Below are positions 12,216 to 23,118 of a DNA stretch of 64,000 bases, in pieces. The notes under the pieces are model-generated. The model saw nothing but the letters and a program-made list of their open reading frames with translations, was not told the origin of the DNA and did no database searches. The position numbers and the translations under genes are program-made. Source of the stretch: Paulownia fortunei (Eukaryota > Streptophyta > Magnoliopsida > Lamiales > Paulowniaceae); NCBI GenBank assembly GCA_019321725.1, contig CM033106.1, forward strand, positions 26,710,118 to 26,774,117. Reading direction: 5' to 3'. Every line of letters starts with the position of its first letter. Position 1 is the first letter of the stretch.

Positions 12216-12319
12216 ATCTATACTAAATTAAAAAATAAATATTATTTTTCCATAAACTTTTTGAAAAATCTATACTAAATTAAAAAATAAATATTATTTT
12301 TCCATAAACTTTTTTGATA
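12216..12319. repeat. Tandem duplication, 2 x 52 bp
   Basis: ATCTATACTAAATTAAAAAA starts at 12216 and at 12268, each followed by TAAATATTATTTTTCCATAA. It lies in the AT-rich 3' flank of plantacyanin A2 and is not seen in unit 1. Confidence 0.8.
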
Positions 12320-12865
12320 ATTTGGTGTGATTTTGCTGGAATTGGTGACTGGAACTTTAAAATTGTTGTTTGACTTTAATAATATAAAACAGTTACTTTA
12401 AATTGGACTAATGGTCCGACTTTTAAACTTAGATTGTTATTTAAAATAATTTTAATTTAATAAACTAATTTTATTTATAATTATTATAAACAATTATTAT
12501 TTAATTAACAGTCATAAAGATAGTTTGAATGAAATCATAAAATAAAAAAATGGTACAAAAAGAATAATCTTGAATTTAAAGATTAAGAATATAAAGTACA
12601 TACATCACCAACTTTCTTAAAGCGTTAACCCAGACATATTCTTGCGACTTGCTTAGACTTGTATTTTGATAAATATACTTGGAAAAGAAAAAAAAAAGAA
12701 GTAAACTCATTGAACATTGATATTATTTCCGATAATATGTATTCTTCAATACCATACTTTCATCATCGAAATTAAAAAAAAAATCCATTATAACTCATAA
12801 CCAAAGCTAGCTATGTTTATTTAGATATCACTGGTCATGTTAGTTAATCATATTGGGAGGCTAAT

Positions 12866-13555
12866 TTAAGCAGCATTGGCAGCTATCTTCATCCCAGCTT
12901 GACAATGCCCAGGAATGCCACAAATGAAGTAATTAGCCGCCCCTTTCCCTACACTTATCTGATCATTCCCTGAAGTATATGTTGCTGCATTTGCTGGCAC
13001 ACTGCATGAATCGTAGCTTGACTTGTCCACAACAACCACATTGTGAGCAGTCGCGTCATAGTTGAAAACTGCAAAAAATGATCTGAGACAATCAAATCGT
13101 TTGAATTCACAACGAATCGGGTTTTAATATTTTATTACATCTTATATTGCACTGATTGTTGTCACGTGTAATGTGTAAACTTAACAAAAGAGACCAACAA
13201 ATAAAAAAAGAAATCATCAATCAATTTTACACGCAGTGATAATCAATTCAATGCAGAAAAAGAGACTGACAAATAAAAAAAGAAAACATTAACCAATTGT
13301 ACATGTAGCGATAACTGATGCAATGATAATCGATGCAATACAAATCCAAAAATCAAGTTGTGTGGCACATACCTAACGTGTCACCGGCAATAAAACTCTT
13401 GCCATTTTCCCAGCCCGTTATGTTAAAGGTCCAGCCCAAAGAGTCTCCAACAGTGTAGCTTGCTGAATGGGCTGTGTTGCTGTGAAGCAGCAGGCCAATA
13501 GGAATAATGCCACCAACCTTGCATTACCCTTCTCTTCAGACATCTTCTGAATCAT
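12866..13555 (-). pseudogene. Plantacyanin A2, frameshifted and cut from its promoter
   Basis: Unit 2 copy of A1. Exon 2 (13068-12866) is open and has one extra codon (AANYF for ANYF), with the His, Cys, His and Met ligands kept. Exon 1 (13555-13373) is 183 nt against 184 nt in A1: a base is missing near 13494, where A1 has GGGCC and A2 has GGCC on the coding strand. The frame leaves the signal peptide early (LACCFTATQPIQQ) and stops after 44 codons. A LINE of about 5.9 kb sits directly upstream, its target-site duplication starting at 13558, so the promoter and TATA box are now near 19500. Two independent hits make this a secure pseudogene. Splice sites are still intact (donor GTATGT, acceptor TTTGCAG). 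Confidence 0.9.
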
Positions 13556-13588
13556 TTTATGTATGTTTTTTTTTATACATGTGTGGCA

Positions 13589-15147
13589 ATCCCATCTATC
13601 CCTAACCCTAAACCACCGCCATCTAATCTGAAACCTCCACACAATTACGGCAGTCGTTCTTTCATTGCTGTCATCACCGGCGATCATCTTCGCTCATCTA
13701 GAGCTCTTAAGAAAAAATTTCATGAGACGGAGGAATGTTCTATCTCATCCAAATTTGTCCTTAATGACAAACCTGCAATTATTTTCCATAGGAAGATTGG
13801 GATACACTAGCAGATTCTTTCAGATTTGCTCTAATAGGCAAGTTCACTCACGGCTGCCCTTCTCTCCATACGATTAAACTGAAGTTTTCAGGTTTTGGAT
13901 TATCAGGAGCGTATAATATTGGATATACTAATTTTAAGCATACTATTATTAAATTGTCGAATGCTAAGGATTATGCCAAGATGTGGATGAAAGATGTTTG
14001 GTTTATTGATGGTTGTCTTATGAGGGTCTTCAAATAGACCCCCGATTTTGATACCAAGACTGAAACCGTTGTTGCTCTGGTCTGGGTGGGCTTTCTGGAA
14101 TTGCCTTTACATTTATTCCCAAAACAGATTTTATTTGAAATTGTATCTCTCATTGGTAAACCCCTCAAGGTTGATGAACCTACTGCAGACCAAACAAGAC
14201 CAAGTATTGTGAGAGTTTGTATCGAGGTAAACTTGATAGAGAAGAAGATAGATGAAATTGTGATAGTGTGTGGAGATAGTCATTCACCAACATGTGGTAT
14301 TTGAGAAACATCCCAATACTTCAAATTTTGTCGTCATCAAGGCCATTCTGATTCAAAATGTTTTGAAAATAGGAATCCTAAGCCTCCTCTTAAGTCTAAG
14401 AAGAAACAAAAATGAGAATTGGCTCGTAGAAGGGCTAAAATTAAGGCTGGAAAACAAGTGATGCATTAGGAAGATGTGGTTCGTAAGCATGTTTCGATTG
14501 CCAAATCAAAAGATAATATACCCGGAATCCAAATTACCAAAGGTTCCAAAGTTCTGGATAAGCAGCATTCTGATCATGTGAATAAAAATATTGCTGCAAA
14601 CAAATCAAATCTTGTCAATGAGGACAACCTAGGTCAAAAGAGTGTGAGTGCTTTTGTCGATCCTCTTATTGATGATCTAATTTTATCCAAAGGCCTCAAG
14701 GTTAACTTATTCACTGAGGATCTTATTGTGAAAGGTTTGGCTGATGACAATATTCCTTTCCAAGCTGAAGTTAGTGAGACTGCTGGGATTGGTGCAAATA
14801 AAATTAATGATGGAGGAGAAGATATCTTGCACGACCAAATTTTGATCCTTAGAGATTCAGAGGATGTTGACACTAGTTTGATCTGTCATCTCAACACAAA
14901 ACTCAAGTTTGGTAATCATTTTTCAGCACTATCTGAGAATATGAAGGAACATTTAAGGGAAGGGGTTATAGTGGACACAGAGGAAATCATTAAAGAGAAC
15001 TTTGATGGAAGTGAATCTAATTTGGTTAAGGATGTATTCGAAGAGGCTCATATTCAATCTGAACTTGGGCATTGTTTTTCCTTGGAACGGCAACAATCAG
15101 AATCACAAGCTATTGTTGTTTATCAGAAGAAACCAAATCTCAAATAA
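13589..15147 (+). pseudogene. LINE ORF1 remnant (DUF4283 / zinc knuckle)
   Basis: Reading across frames gives PPHNYGSRSF, then SSKFVLNDKPAIIF, then GKFTHGCPSLHTIKLKFSGF, MWMKDVWFIDGCLMRVFK and LELPLHLFPKQILFEIVSL. This is the typical DUF4283 order of plant LINE ORF1 proteins. A zinc-knuckle-like stretch FKFCRHQGHSDSKCF follows near 14320-14370, with its first Cys replaced by Phe. The last 220 codons (14476-15147) are one open frame of low-complexity acidic/polar sequence without a known domain, usual for the ORF1 tail. Stops include one after the MRVFK motif near 14036. The product would bind element RNA if intact. Confidence 0.8.
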
Positions 15148-15221
15148 TAACTAGAACACAAGCAAAAAGATTGCAAGGTCTTTATCCGTTCCTCCCGCTC
15201 TTTAATTTATTTATTTTTATG

Positions 15222-18200
15222 ATAACTCCATTCCATTTTATAATCTGGAATATACATGGAATTGGCAATAAATTCACGCAGAGAACTTTACATAATTTTT
15301 GTGCTGAGTGTAAATCGAAGTTTTTGATGATCACATAACCTATGGTGAATTTTGGATGAGGAGTATATGAGTAGGGTGATAGGCTTCTCTCATATCATTA
15401 CAAATTGTTTTAATAAGATATAGGTGTTCTATGATGATTTGTGTGAGATGGAGTTACTTGTGGATCACAAGCAGTTCTTACATCTTTTTGGAACTTTTGT
15501 ATATGCTAAGTCTAAGATTGCAGCCCAACGAGAACTATGGGATGGTTTGCGCGCTATTATTACTTCTAACCCTTGGATTATTGGTGGAGATTTTGATGCT
15601 ATAACCTGCCACCAAGAAAAAAAAATGGAGGATATTTTCCCAACCTCAATTCTATGGATGATTTTAATGACATAATTTTGGATTGTGAGTTACATGATGC
15701 AGGATTTCAAGGGCCAGAATTCATATGGTCGAATAACCGCATATGGAAAAGACTTAATCGAGTCTTATATTCTTCAGGATGGATGGAAATAGTGACCTCT
15801 ATATTGTTGCACATAGTCCGAGAGTTTGTTCTAATCATAGTGCCCTCATTGTTTAGGTTAAAAAAACTGTGCAACAGGTTTCGGGTTCTTTCAGATTTCT
15901 TAGCATGTGGACTCAACATGATAATTTCATGAAAATTGTTGCTAAAATTTGGAAATTACCTCAATCTAATCGTGGTTTGATTAGAGTGCAACATAAATTT
16001 CTCTCTTTGAAATAACATTTAAGATGGTGGAATCAAAATACTTTCGGTAATGTTTTTGATCAGGTTAAGGAGGCAGAGAGAAATGTGGTTATTACACAAT
16101 CACGATTTGATCAATGCCCTTTGGAGGAAAATCTGATGGCCATGAAACAGTCACAAGCTATTGTGGCAAAGGCTTTATCAATGGATGAAGTTTTTTTGAA
16201 GCAAAAAAATAGTTTGTAAGTGGTTACGAGATGGTGAATGGAATACAAAGTGCTTTCATTCATTGATAAAGAAGAAACGTCATAAATCACATATTACATC
16301 AATTTTGGATGGGGAAAATATTATAATTGAGGATAAATTGATTCAGGAATCAACGGTTAATCATTTCACGCATTTACTTACTCGGCGACATGAATATTCC
16401 TTCATCAGATTTATTTTCGTTTTGGCCCAGGTTGGTTTTGGAAGCGGATAATGTAAATTTGTGTAGTGCACCATCTCTGGATGAACTTAAGTAAGTTGTG
16501 TTTAGCTTGTGCCCAGATAGTGTGGCTAGGCCAGATGGTTTCTCTGCTTTGTTTTATCAAAAATATTGGATTATTATATCTGCAAATCTCTTAGAAGCTT
16601 GCACAGAGTTTTTTAATGGTATCCTAATGCAGCGACTACTATTATTCTTATTCCTAAGGTTGAGTCTCCTTCTACCTGGAATGATTTATGTCCAATAAGC
16701 TTATGTAATGTAAGTAATAAAATCATTTCTAAGCTTATTAATAATCGTCTTGTTGCGTTCTTACCTTCTCTTATTTTACCTTCACAAAGTGGTTTTGTCT
16801 CGGGTCGTTTGATTAGTGATAATATTCTACTTGCGCAAGAATTAGTCCATTCATTGGATAGTCCTTGTAAAGAACACAATGTGATGTTTAAGCTTGATGT
16901 GGTAAAGGCTTATGATCGAGGGCAATGGTCCTTCTTATTGATCATCCTTCGTCGATTTGGTTTTTCTAGACAATGTATTAAGCTTACTCAGAACGTATGG
17001 TTCTCGATTATGATTAATGGTTCATTGGTAGGACTTTTCAAATCTACAAGAGGATTGAGACAAGGCGATCCGCTCTCTCCCTCTTTTTTCATCCTTGTTG
17101 CTGAAGTGTTTGCTAGGGGATTACATAATTTATTTGCTAATAATTAGTCCTTAAACTATCATTCAGCTGGTGGGATCCTTGTTTCAAATCTTTCATATGA
17201 TGGTGATATTTTGATTTTCTCAAAAGCTTCTGAGCAGGGCATGGGGTTATTGATGGATTTTCTACATGAGTATGAAAGAGTTTCGGGACAATTGTTTAAT
17301 GCAAACAAATGTTCTTTCATTATTAGTAAACGGGTTTCCAAGACGCAGTTGAGTCAATCCAATGTATCACTGGTTTTGTCCATGCTAAACTTCCAGTTGT
17401 GTATCTTGGTGCGCCTCTCTATAAAGGAAGAAAGAAAATTTCATTTTTTGAAGGCATCTTCGCAAAAATCAGGAACAGACTTCAAGGATGGGAGAATAAT
17501 ACTCTTTCTCATGGAGGAAGGCTTCTTCTTATCAAAAGTATTTTATGTGCGATTCCTATCCATATACTTCATATTATTAATCCTCCTAAGGTTGTTATTT
17601 TATGCATTGATTGCTTATTTTCCAAGTTCTTTTGGGGTTTAAAGGATAGGCAATCTAAAGTGCATTGGTCGGCTTGGGAGAAAATGTATTTTCCGTGCAA
17701 TGAATGTGGATTGGGAGTTCGTTCCTTATTTTCTATTGCTAAAGCTTTTGATTATAAGTTGTGGTGGAGGTTTAGAACAAACACCTTCATTTGGTCAAAA
17801 TTTATAAGGTATAAGTATTGTTCTTTGGCTCATCATGTTGTGGCAAAGATGAATAACAACCAATTTCAAGTGTGGAAGTAATTATGTCAAATTCGTAGTG
17901 ATGCAGAAAGGCATATTATGTGGAAACTGAGTGCTGGCATAATTTCATTCTAGTATGATGGATGGCTTGATGGCCAGCCTCTTTTTCAGCAATTATCCGT
18001 GTCTAATGAATAGCTCAATGTAGCTGATTTTTGGGTGGATAATGAATAGAATAGGGATAAATGAGCAACACTCCTACCAGATGATTTGGTGCATACTATC
18101 CTACAAATTCCGTTTGATAGAGAGGTTAAGGATGTGGCTACATGGAAACTTTCTGTTGATGGGACATTCTCTCTAAAATCTTGTTTGGAATTCATTAGAG

Positions 18201-19203
18201 ATCGCAAGGTTACTCAACAAATCTTTCAAATGTTGTGGTCTAGATATATAACACATACAATGTCTATCTTCAATTGGTGTTTGATCAACTCTTGGATTCC
18301 CGTAGATAAATGTATGCAATGGAGGGGTTTTGAATTTCCTTCATGTTGTCAATGCTGCCAAAGTACAGAGTCAAAGGCTCATTTATTCATCCAAAGTGGT
18401 AAAGCCAAGGCAGTTTGGAATTTTTTTGAACAACTCTTCTCAGTTAATTGCACAAATACTTGCAGCACTATTAATTTAGTTCAAATTTGGCATTGCTCGG
18501 CTCCTGTTATGTTTCATGTTAGAAGTGTTCTACCATTTGTAATCCTTTGATTTTTGTGGCTTGAGAGAAACAATTGCAAATATAGGGATTGGTCCTTTAA
18601 TTATCACCGAATTATTAGAAGATGTATTCATCATCTCTCTATCATTCAAGTGATGATTTACGATTATTTTGGAAGGGAGATTGCTATGTTGCCCAACACC
18701 TGAAATTTAAGGTCCCACCTGATATTCGTGCTCTTAAGTTGATTAAGGTTCAATGGATTAAACCAGATGGTGATTGGTTCAAACTGAATACGGATTGTGT
18801 CGCTAAACTAACAGGTGTTGCTAGACCAATGGGCCTTTTGCGGGATAAGATTGGCAATGTAATCTTTGCCTTTCATCCTTCATGGGCATCCGAACCAACA
18901 ATGAGGTGGAAATTGCAGCTATTGTGCAAGGCCTAAAAATGTGTATTCAACACAAGATCAAACATGTTTGGCTTGAATTTGATTCGCAAGTTATTATTAA
19001 TTTGCTTAACAAAGGTCAGCATGTTGGTTGAAGACTTCAACATGACCTTCTTAGAGCTAAATGTTTGATTAAAAAATTGAAGTTTAAAACATCTCATATT
19101 TTTAGGGAATGTAATTTTGCAGCAGATTTCTTGGCCAATTTAGCATGTTTCACTTTGGTTGATGCCATATATGATCATCGAAATATTCTGAGCTTAGAGG
19201 ATT
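15222..19203 (+). pseudogene. LINE ORF2 remnant (endonuclease, RT, RNase H)
   Basis: Visible in order: an endonuclease start (IIWNIHGIGN near 15240) and NPWIIGGDFDAI near 15570; reverse transcriptase blocks SQSGFVSGRLISDNILLAQE, FKLDVVKAYDRGQWSFLL and LRQGDPLSPSFF (16790-17090); the YxDD box at 17196-17207, which reads YDGD; YLGAPLYKGRKK (17400); a zf-RVT region (about 18130-18430); and an RNase H domain (WFKLNTD near 18776, then EVEIAAIVQGLKMC and FRECNFAADFLANLA up to 19150). Frames change several times and stops interrupt it. The active-site Asp to Gly change alone would abolish polymerase activity. Confidence 0.88.
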
Positions 19204-19491
19204 GATACGATCAGATAGAATATTTTCTTGTTTTCGTTTTAAGAGTCTGTAAGGGAGAAAGTACTCCTCGTCTTTTTTATTTCTCCCTTTGCAATGTAAA
19301 AGAAGTAAGTACTCCTTATTTAATGTTTTCTCTAATTTTTCTTGTACTCCTTTCTTGGGTAAAATCAATAAACGGGTAAAAGTCTATGTCTAACCCCTGC
19401 CTAGGCACAAGCGGCTAATTAAAAAAAAATATGTATGTTTTTCTTTTATTGTTTATTTATTTATTTGGGTTCTCTTCAGACAAACTAAATT

Positions 19492-19505
19492 ACTTTTATA
19501 TAGTC
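19492..19505 (-). promoter_or_regulatory. Displaced TATA box of plantacyanin A2
   Basis: The minus strand reads GACTATATAAAAGT, the counterpart of 4675-4687 in unit 1. The LINE now separates it from the A2 coding region by almost 6 kb. Confidence 0.45.
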
Positions 19506-19988
19506 TTTCTTTTTATGATTACTTGAAATCCATTTTTGTCTTACTTGGTGTCACATATTTGTAAGATTTTTTTCAATTTGATAGATCAAGTAAAGATTGT
19601 GACAATCTACCAGATTAATTGAAGATTGAGTAAATAGTGTGAAAATAGTTAGGAGCTCTTAATTGCATATTTGTGGAATTTCATGTAGTATTTTGCTTGA
19701 TTTGTGTAATATTTTGGTGGAAGAAGGGGGGAGTTTACTATGTAGATGGAATACTTTAAGGGAATGATCAATTATATCTTTACTATAGAATTAGTACATA
19801 GGTATTTGATCATAATTACGTAATTTTGAGGATATTTGAACCCCGTATTTCTTTATTATAAAGCATTATTCATAATGACTATACATATTCTTGATCATTT
19901 TTTTAAGGAGATTATATAAATTTTAAAAATTGAGTTACAATTTTTTTAGACTTTTTATTATTCCTTGAAGATTCCATGATATGCTTTG

Positions 19989-21263
19989 AACAGATCGGAG
20001 TTAGGATTTTAGTACAGGGGGCAAGATTTGATTATAAAAAATATAATATTAACTATTTTTTGTCTATAAAAATATTTTTTATCGTGATTTTTTTATTAAC
20101 TAGTTATTAAAAAATAAATACAACTATAAATAAAAATATAATATTTATACATAAATTTTTCATACATATCATATATGCATAAGTATTCAAATATAAAAAT
20201 AATTTTTAAATAAAAATAAGAATCAATTCTAACTCAATTCAACACAAAATAAAAATTTACTTACAAAGTTAAAAAATGTGATCTAGATATTAGAATAATT
20301 CTCATGATTTCATCATAATCTTATGAGTCAATACTGTCTTATTTTTATGAAAAATAAATATTTTTCAAATAACATGCAGTTTATATAAGTACGTACCTAC
20401 ATATTTATAAAAGATTACTTGAGAAAAAAAATTCAACAAAAAAAATAATTTTAATATTCTAATTGTGATGTTGTAAAATCATATTTCAAAACATATAAAA
20501 AATGAAATGAGAATCTAATTTTTATTGGACCACACAAAATTGAAAAGTAAATAGAACGTAAAGTATTAGATAAAAAAAACTCAATAAAATAAATAAGTCA
20601 TATAAATGTAAATGAAAAAATGTTATAGGAAAATAATGAATTAAAAATATATTAAAAACTAATGAAATTCCTAATTATTTTTGTGTGAAAGAGAAATATT
20701 ATTTAAATAAAAATAATTCTTATCGTTAATTAAAAAAAATTATAATTACATGTCAAAATGGATTTGCCAACCAAGCTTGCTTCCAAAAACTATTGCAAAC
20801 GACTGATAATTATTTCATAATCATTAACCAAATGAAATGAATTCTAAAACCCCTACATTTATTATTTCTTACAATATAAAAAATAGAATAATCTCAAATA
20901 ATAAGTAAAGAAAGTTGAATCAAATAAGTATAAAAAATAACTATAATAAGTATTTTTTAATTAATATAAACCATGTTTATAGAAACAAAATCATAATAAA
21001 ACTTTAATAATACAAATACTTTTAAAACTTTATATTAATAATAATCACCTAAAATTTTTAAAAAAATAAAATTTCAAGTAATTTAGAATATTTTTAAATT
21101 TATATATTTAAAATAAGATTATAAAATTTTGAGGGGACAACTGAAATAATTTTATTATTTAAAAAAGATAAAAAAATTAATTTTATTAAACTTTCTATAC
21201 AACAAATAATTCTGCAAAAAATTGAGGGGCCGGCAGCACCCAGCCGCCTCCGCCTCTGACTTC
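19989..21263. mobile_element. 1.27-kb AT-rich insertion, class unknown
   Basis: Absent from unit 1, where the flanks join (near 5150). The left edge reads AGATCGGAGTTAGGATTTTA and the right edge ends CCGCCTCCGCCTCTGACTTC. The bases beside the insertion (TTTGAAC and TTCGAAG) may be remains of a target-site duplication. The inside is very AT-rich with no coding capacity, and only the ends are GC-rich. The right end, read in reverse (GAAGTCAGAGGCGGAGGCGG), weakly mirrors the left, so a non-autonomous DNA element is possible. I cannot assign a family. Confidence 0.55.
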
Positions 21264-22010
21264 GAAGTAGTAAATCCAAAGATATACCAAGATATACATC
21301 GGCTACAAAATAATTTTAGCCAAACACTATATAGTCGAATTGGATTTAATAGTAAATTTTAGGTTTACTAGTGAGAAGAAATCTCTGTATAAATCTGAAT
21401 TGTCAATATTTTTTTTTAAAAAAGTTTATTTACCATATAATTAGTTGTATTTGGTCAAACTGGAACTGGAATGCACAGGTGAGCCATGGAACAGGGCCAG
21501 ATTAATTATGCATTAGGTTACTAGAAAATTTATTATGTGTGTTAGACAAATGGATTGGTAATGATGCGCAATTTATGATATCATGGTGACAAAGTAATAA
21601 TTAGGATAGCAAAGCATCTATAGATCGATCCAATATAAAATATAATTTATTTTTATATGAATATCGTGTAAAAACATCAAATAATTTAAATTATATCACG
21701 TCAATACATTATTAATTTCATAGTAGATATGACATAATCGAGCGGTAAAGACATGACATAATCGATACTGTTAATTCGATATTTTCACAATCTGACACAT
21801 AATTTTTTCCTAGCATCCCCACAAATTTAAAAAGAAAAAAGAGAAAAGAAAAAAAGTGAAATAAAGAAAAGTAGTAAACTTTAGAAGTACTCTTTTATTT
21901 TAGTTGTATCATTATTCAAGCCTCAAACAAGTAGAAGAGGTGCCTTGGTAATAGAGACACACAATAATATAATGGCTGGCTTCAAAATCTTATAAAAAAC
22001 TACATCAGAT
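21264..22010. other. Intergenic DNA, 3' flank of plantacyanin B2
   Basis: Collinear with about 5155-5890 in unit 1. AT-rich and without a gene. Confidence 0.6.
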
Positions 22011-23019
22011 TCACACAGCAGCGACAGCAATCTTCATTCCAGACTCACAATGCCCTGGAAAATTGCAGATGAAGAAATTTTGTCCCTTGACAAGCTTTAT
22101 CTGATCTTTTCCAGTCTGATACACTTTGGCGCCGCCAGGGGTGGTGCAACCATTGTACCCGCCTTTGTTCACCGCCACCACATTGTGAATCCCCGAGTTA
22201 TAGTTGAACACTGTCACATTACCAAAATTTTAAAGTTAAAACGCCGCAGTCTTTTAATTTTTCACCGCGTCTTATTTTATGTTCGAAATAATTTATAAAG
22301 CATATGCTGCAACAAGTTAACATGATAATTTGTATATGAGATGAAATACGAAATTAAATTAAAAAATGCAAAATAATATTTTTTTCATCTAAGTACACAT
22401 GAGTTGAAATAATATTGTTTTTTTCATTCTTTGACCCCCACAAACTTGTGGTATCTAGGGTTCGGACCTAGACCTCTCATGAAAGAGGAAACGTCAAAAT
22501 ATATTTTAAATTTTTTATTTTAATTTAATATTATATCATGTATTATATTTTATAATACATACCAAATATACTTAATTTATGATTAAATGTATATTATATA
22601 GATATGTATTGTAAAATATAATACTAAATGCTATGATTAAATTAAAATAGAAGATTCCATATATTAATGTAAAAGTTATGTGAATAATAGATCCACGCCA
22701 CTTTGGAAAGTTGTTTGAAACAAGAACATGAGTATCAGCAAGTAAAAAGCATTGAGTGAACATTAACAAAAGAAGACTCGTAAACCATGAATAATTCAGA
22801 ATGAGAGAACATTCAGTCCCTTCTACTTGTATGCTTACCGAGTGTGTCGCCTGCCCTAAACCGCTTGCCTTTAGGCCAAGTAGCCACGTTGAAAGTCCAG
22901 CCACCACTGCCCCCCACCGTGTAGGTGGCTGCTTCAGCCACTTCACAGTGGAAAACCACCACCATACCCACAATCACCACCATGGCAACAACTACTGCAC
23001 TGCCTCTTCCCTGAGACAT
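22011..23019 (-). CDS. Plantacyanin / basic blue protein B2 (intact)
   Basis: Secreted blue copper protein of the phytocyanin family. Exon 1 is 23019-22839 and exon 2 is 22210-22011, giving 126 aa; the 628-nt intron (donor GTAAGC, acceptor GTGACAG) splits the Val after GDTL as in the family. Residues 1 to about 30 are a signal peptide (VVVAMVVIVGMVVVF core, ending EVAEA), then ATYTVGGSGGWTFN. Copper ligands are His69, Cys109, His114 and Met119; Cys82 and Cys115 make the likely disulfide. There is no C-terminal extension. It is distinct from A1 (GGYNGCTTPGGAKVY against SSYDSCSVPANAATY) and so is a separate paralogue rather than an allele. It is the working copy of the pair B1/B2, with six C in the run where B1 has five. 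Confidence 0.94.
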
Positions 23020-23108
23020 CCTCTTTTTAATGTTCTGAAAATCTCACAATGCTAATGCTGAGAGAACTTGTGTGTGTGTTTTGACATAATGCAACTGCAA
23101 ATGGAGGG

Positions 23109-23118
23109 CAATTTATAG
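23109..23118 (-). promoter_or_regulatory. Putative TATA box of plantacyanin B2
   Basis: The minus strand reads CTATAAATTG, 90-99 nt upstream of the B2 start codon, identical to the B1 site. Confidence 0.55.

Larger units (their letters stand above)
13558..19442 (+). mobile_element. L1-type plant LINE (non-LTR retrotransposon), defective
   Basis: Near full-length element. The body is about 13571-19429, flanked by 13-bp target-site duplications TATGTATGTTTTT (13558-13570 and 19430-19442). It ends in a short A tract (19421-19429), so it lies on the plus strand. The empty site can be read in unit 1 at about 4625-4645. The order is ORF1 with a DUF4283-like domain and a zinc knuckle, then ORF2 with endonuclease, reverse transcriptase, zf-RVT and RNase H regions, then a 3' UTR. 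Both ORFs carry several stops and frameshifts, and the reverse transcriptase active-site box is mutated, so it is dead. It lies opposite to the plantacyanin it disrupts. The T-rich 5' edge makes the exact 5' end uncertain by a few bases. Confidence 0.92.
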
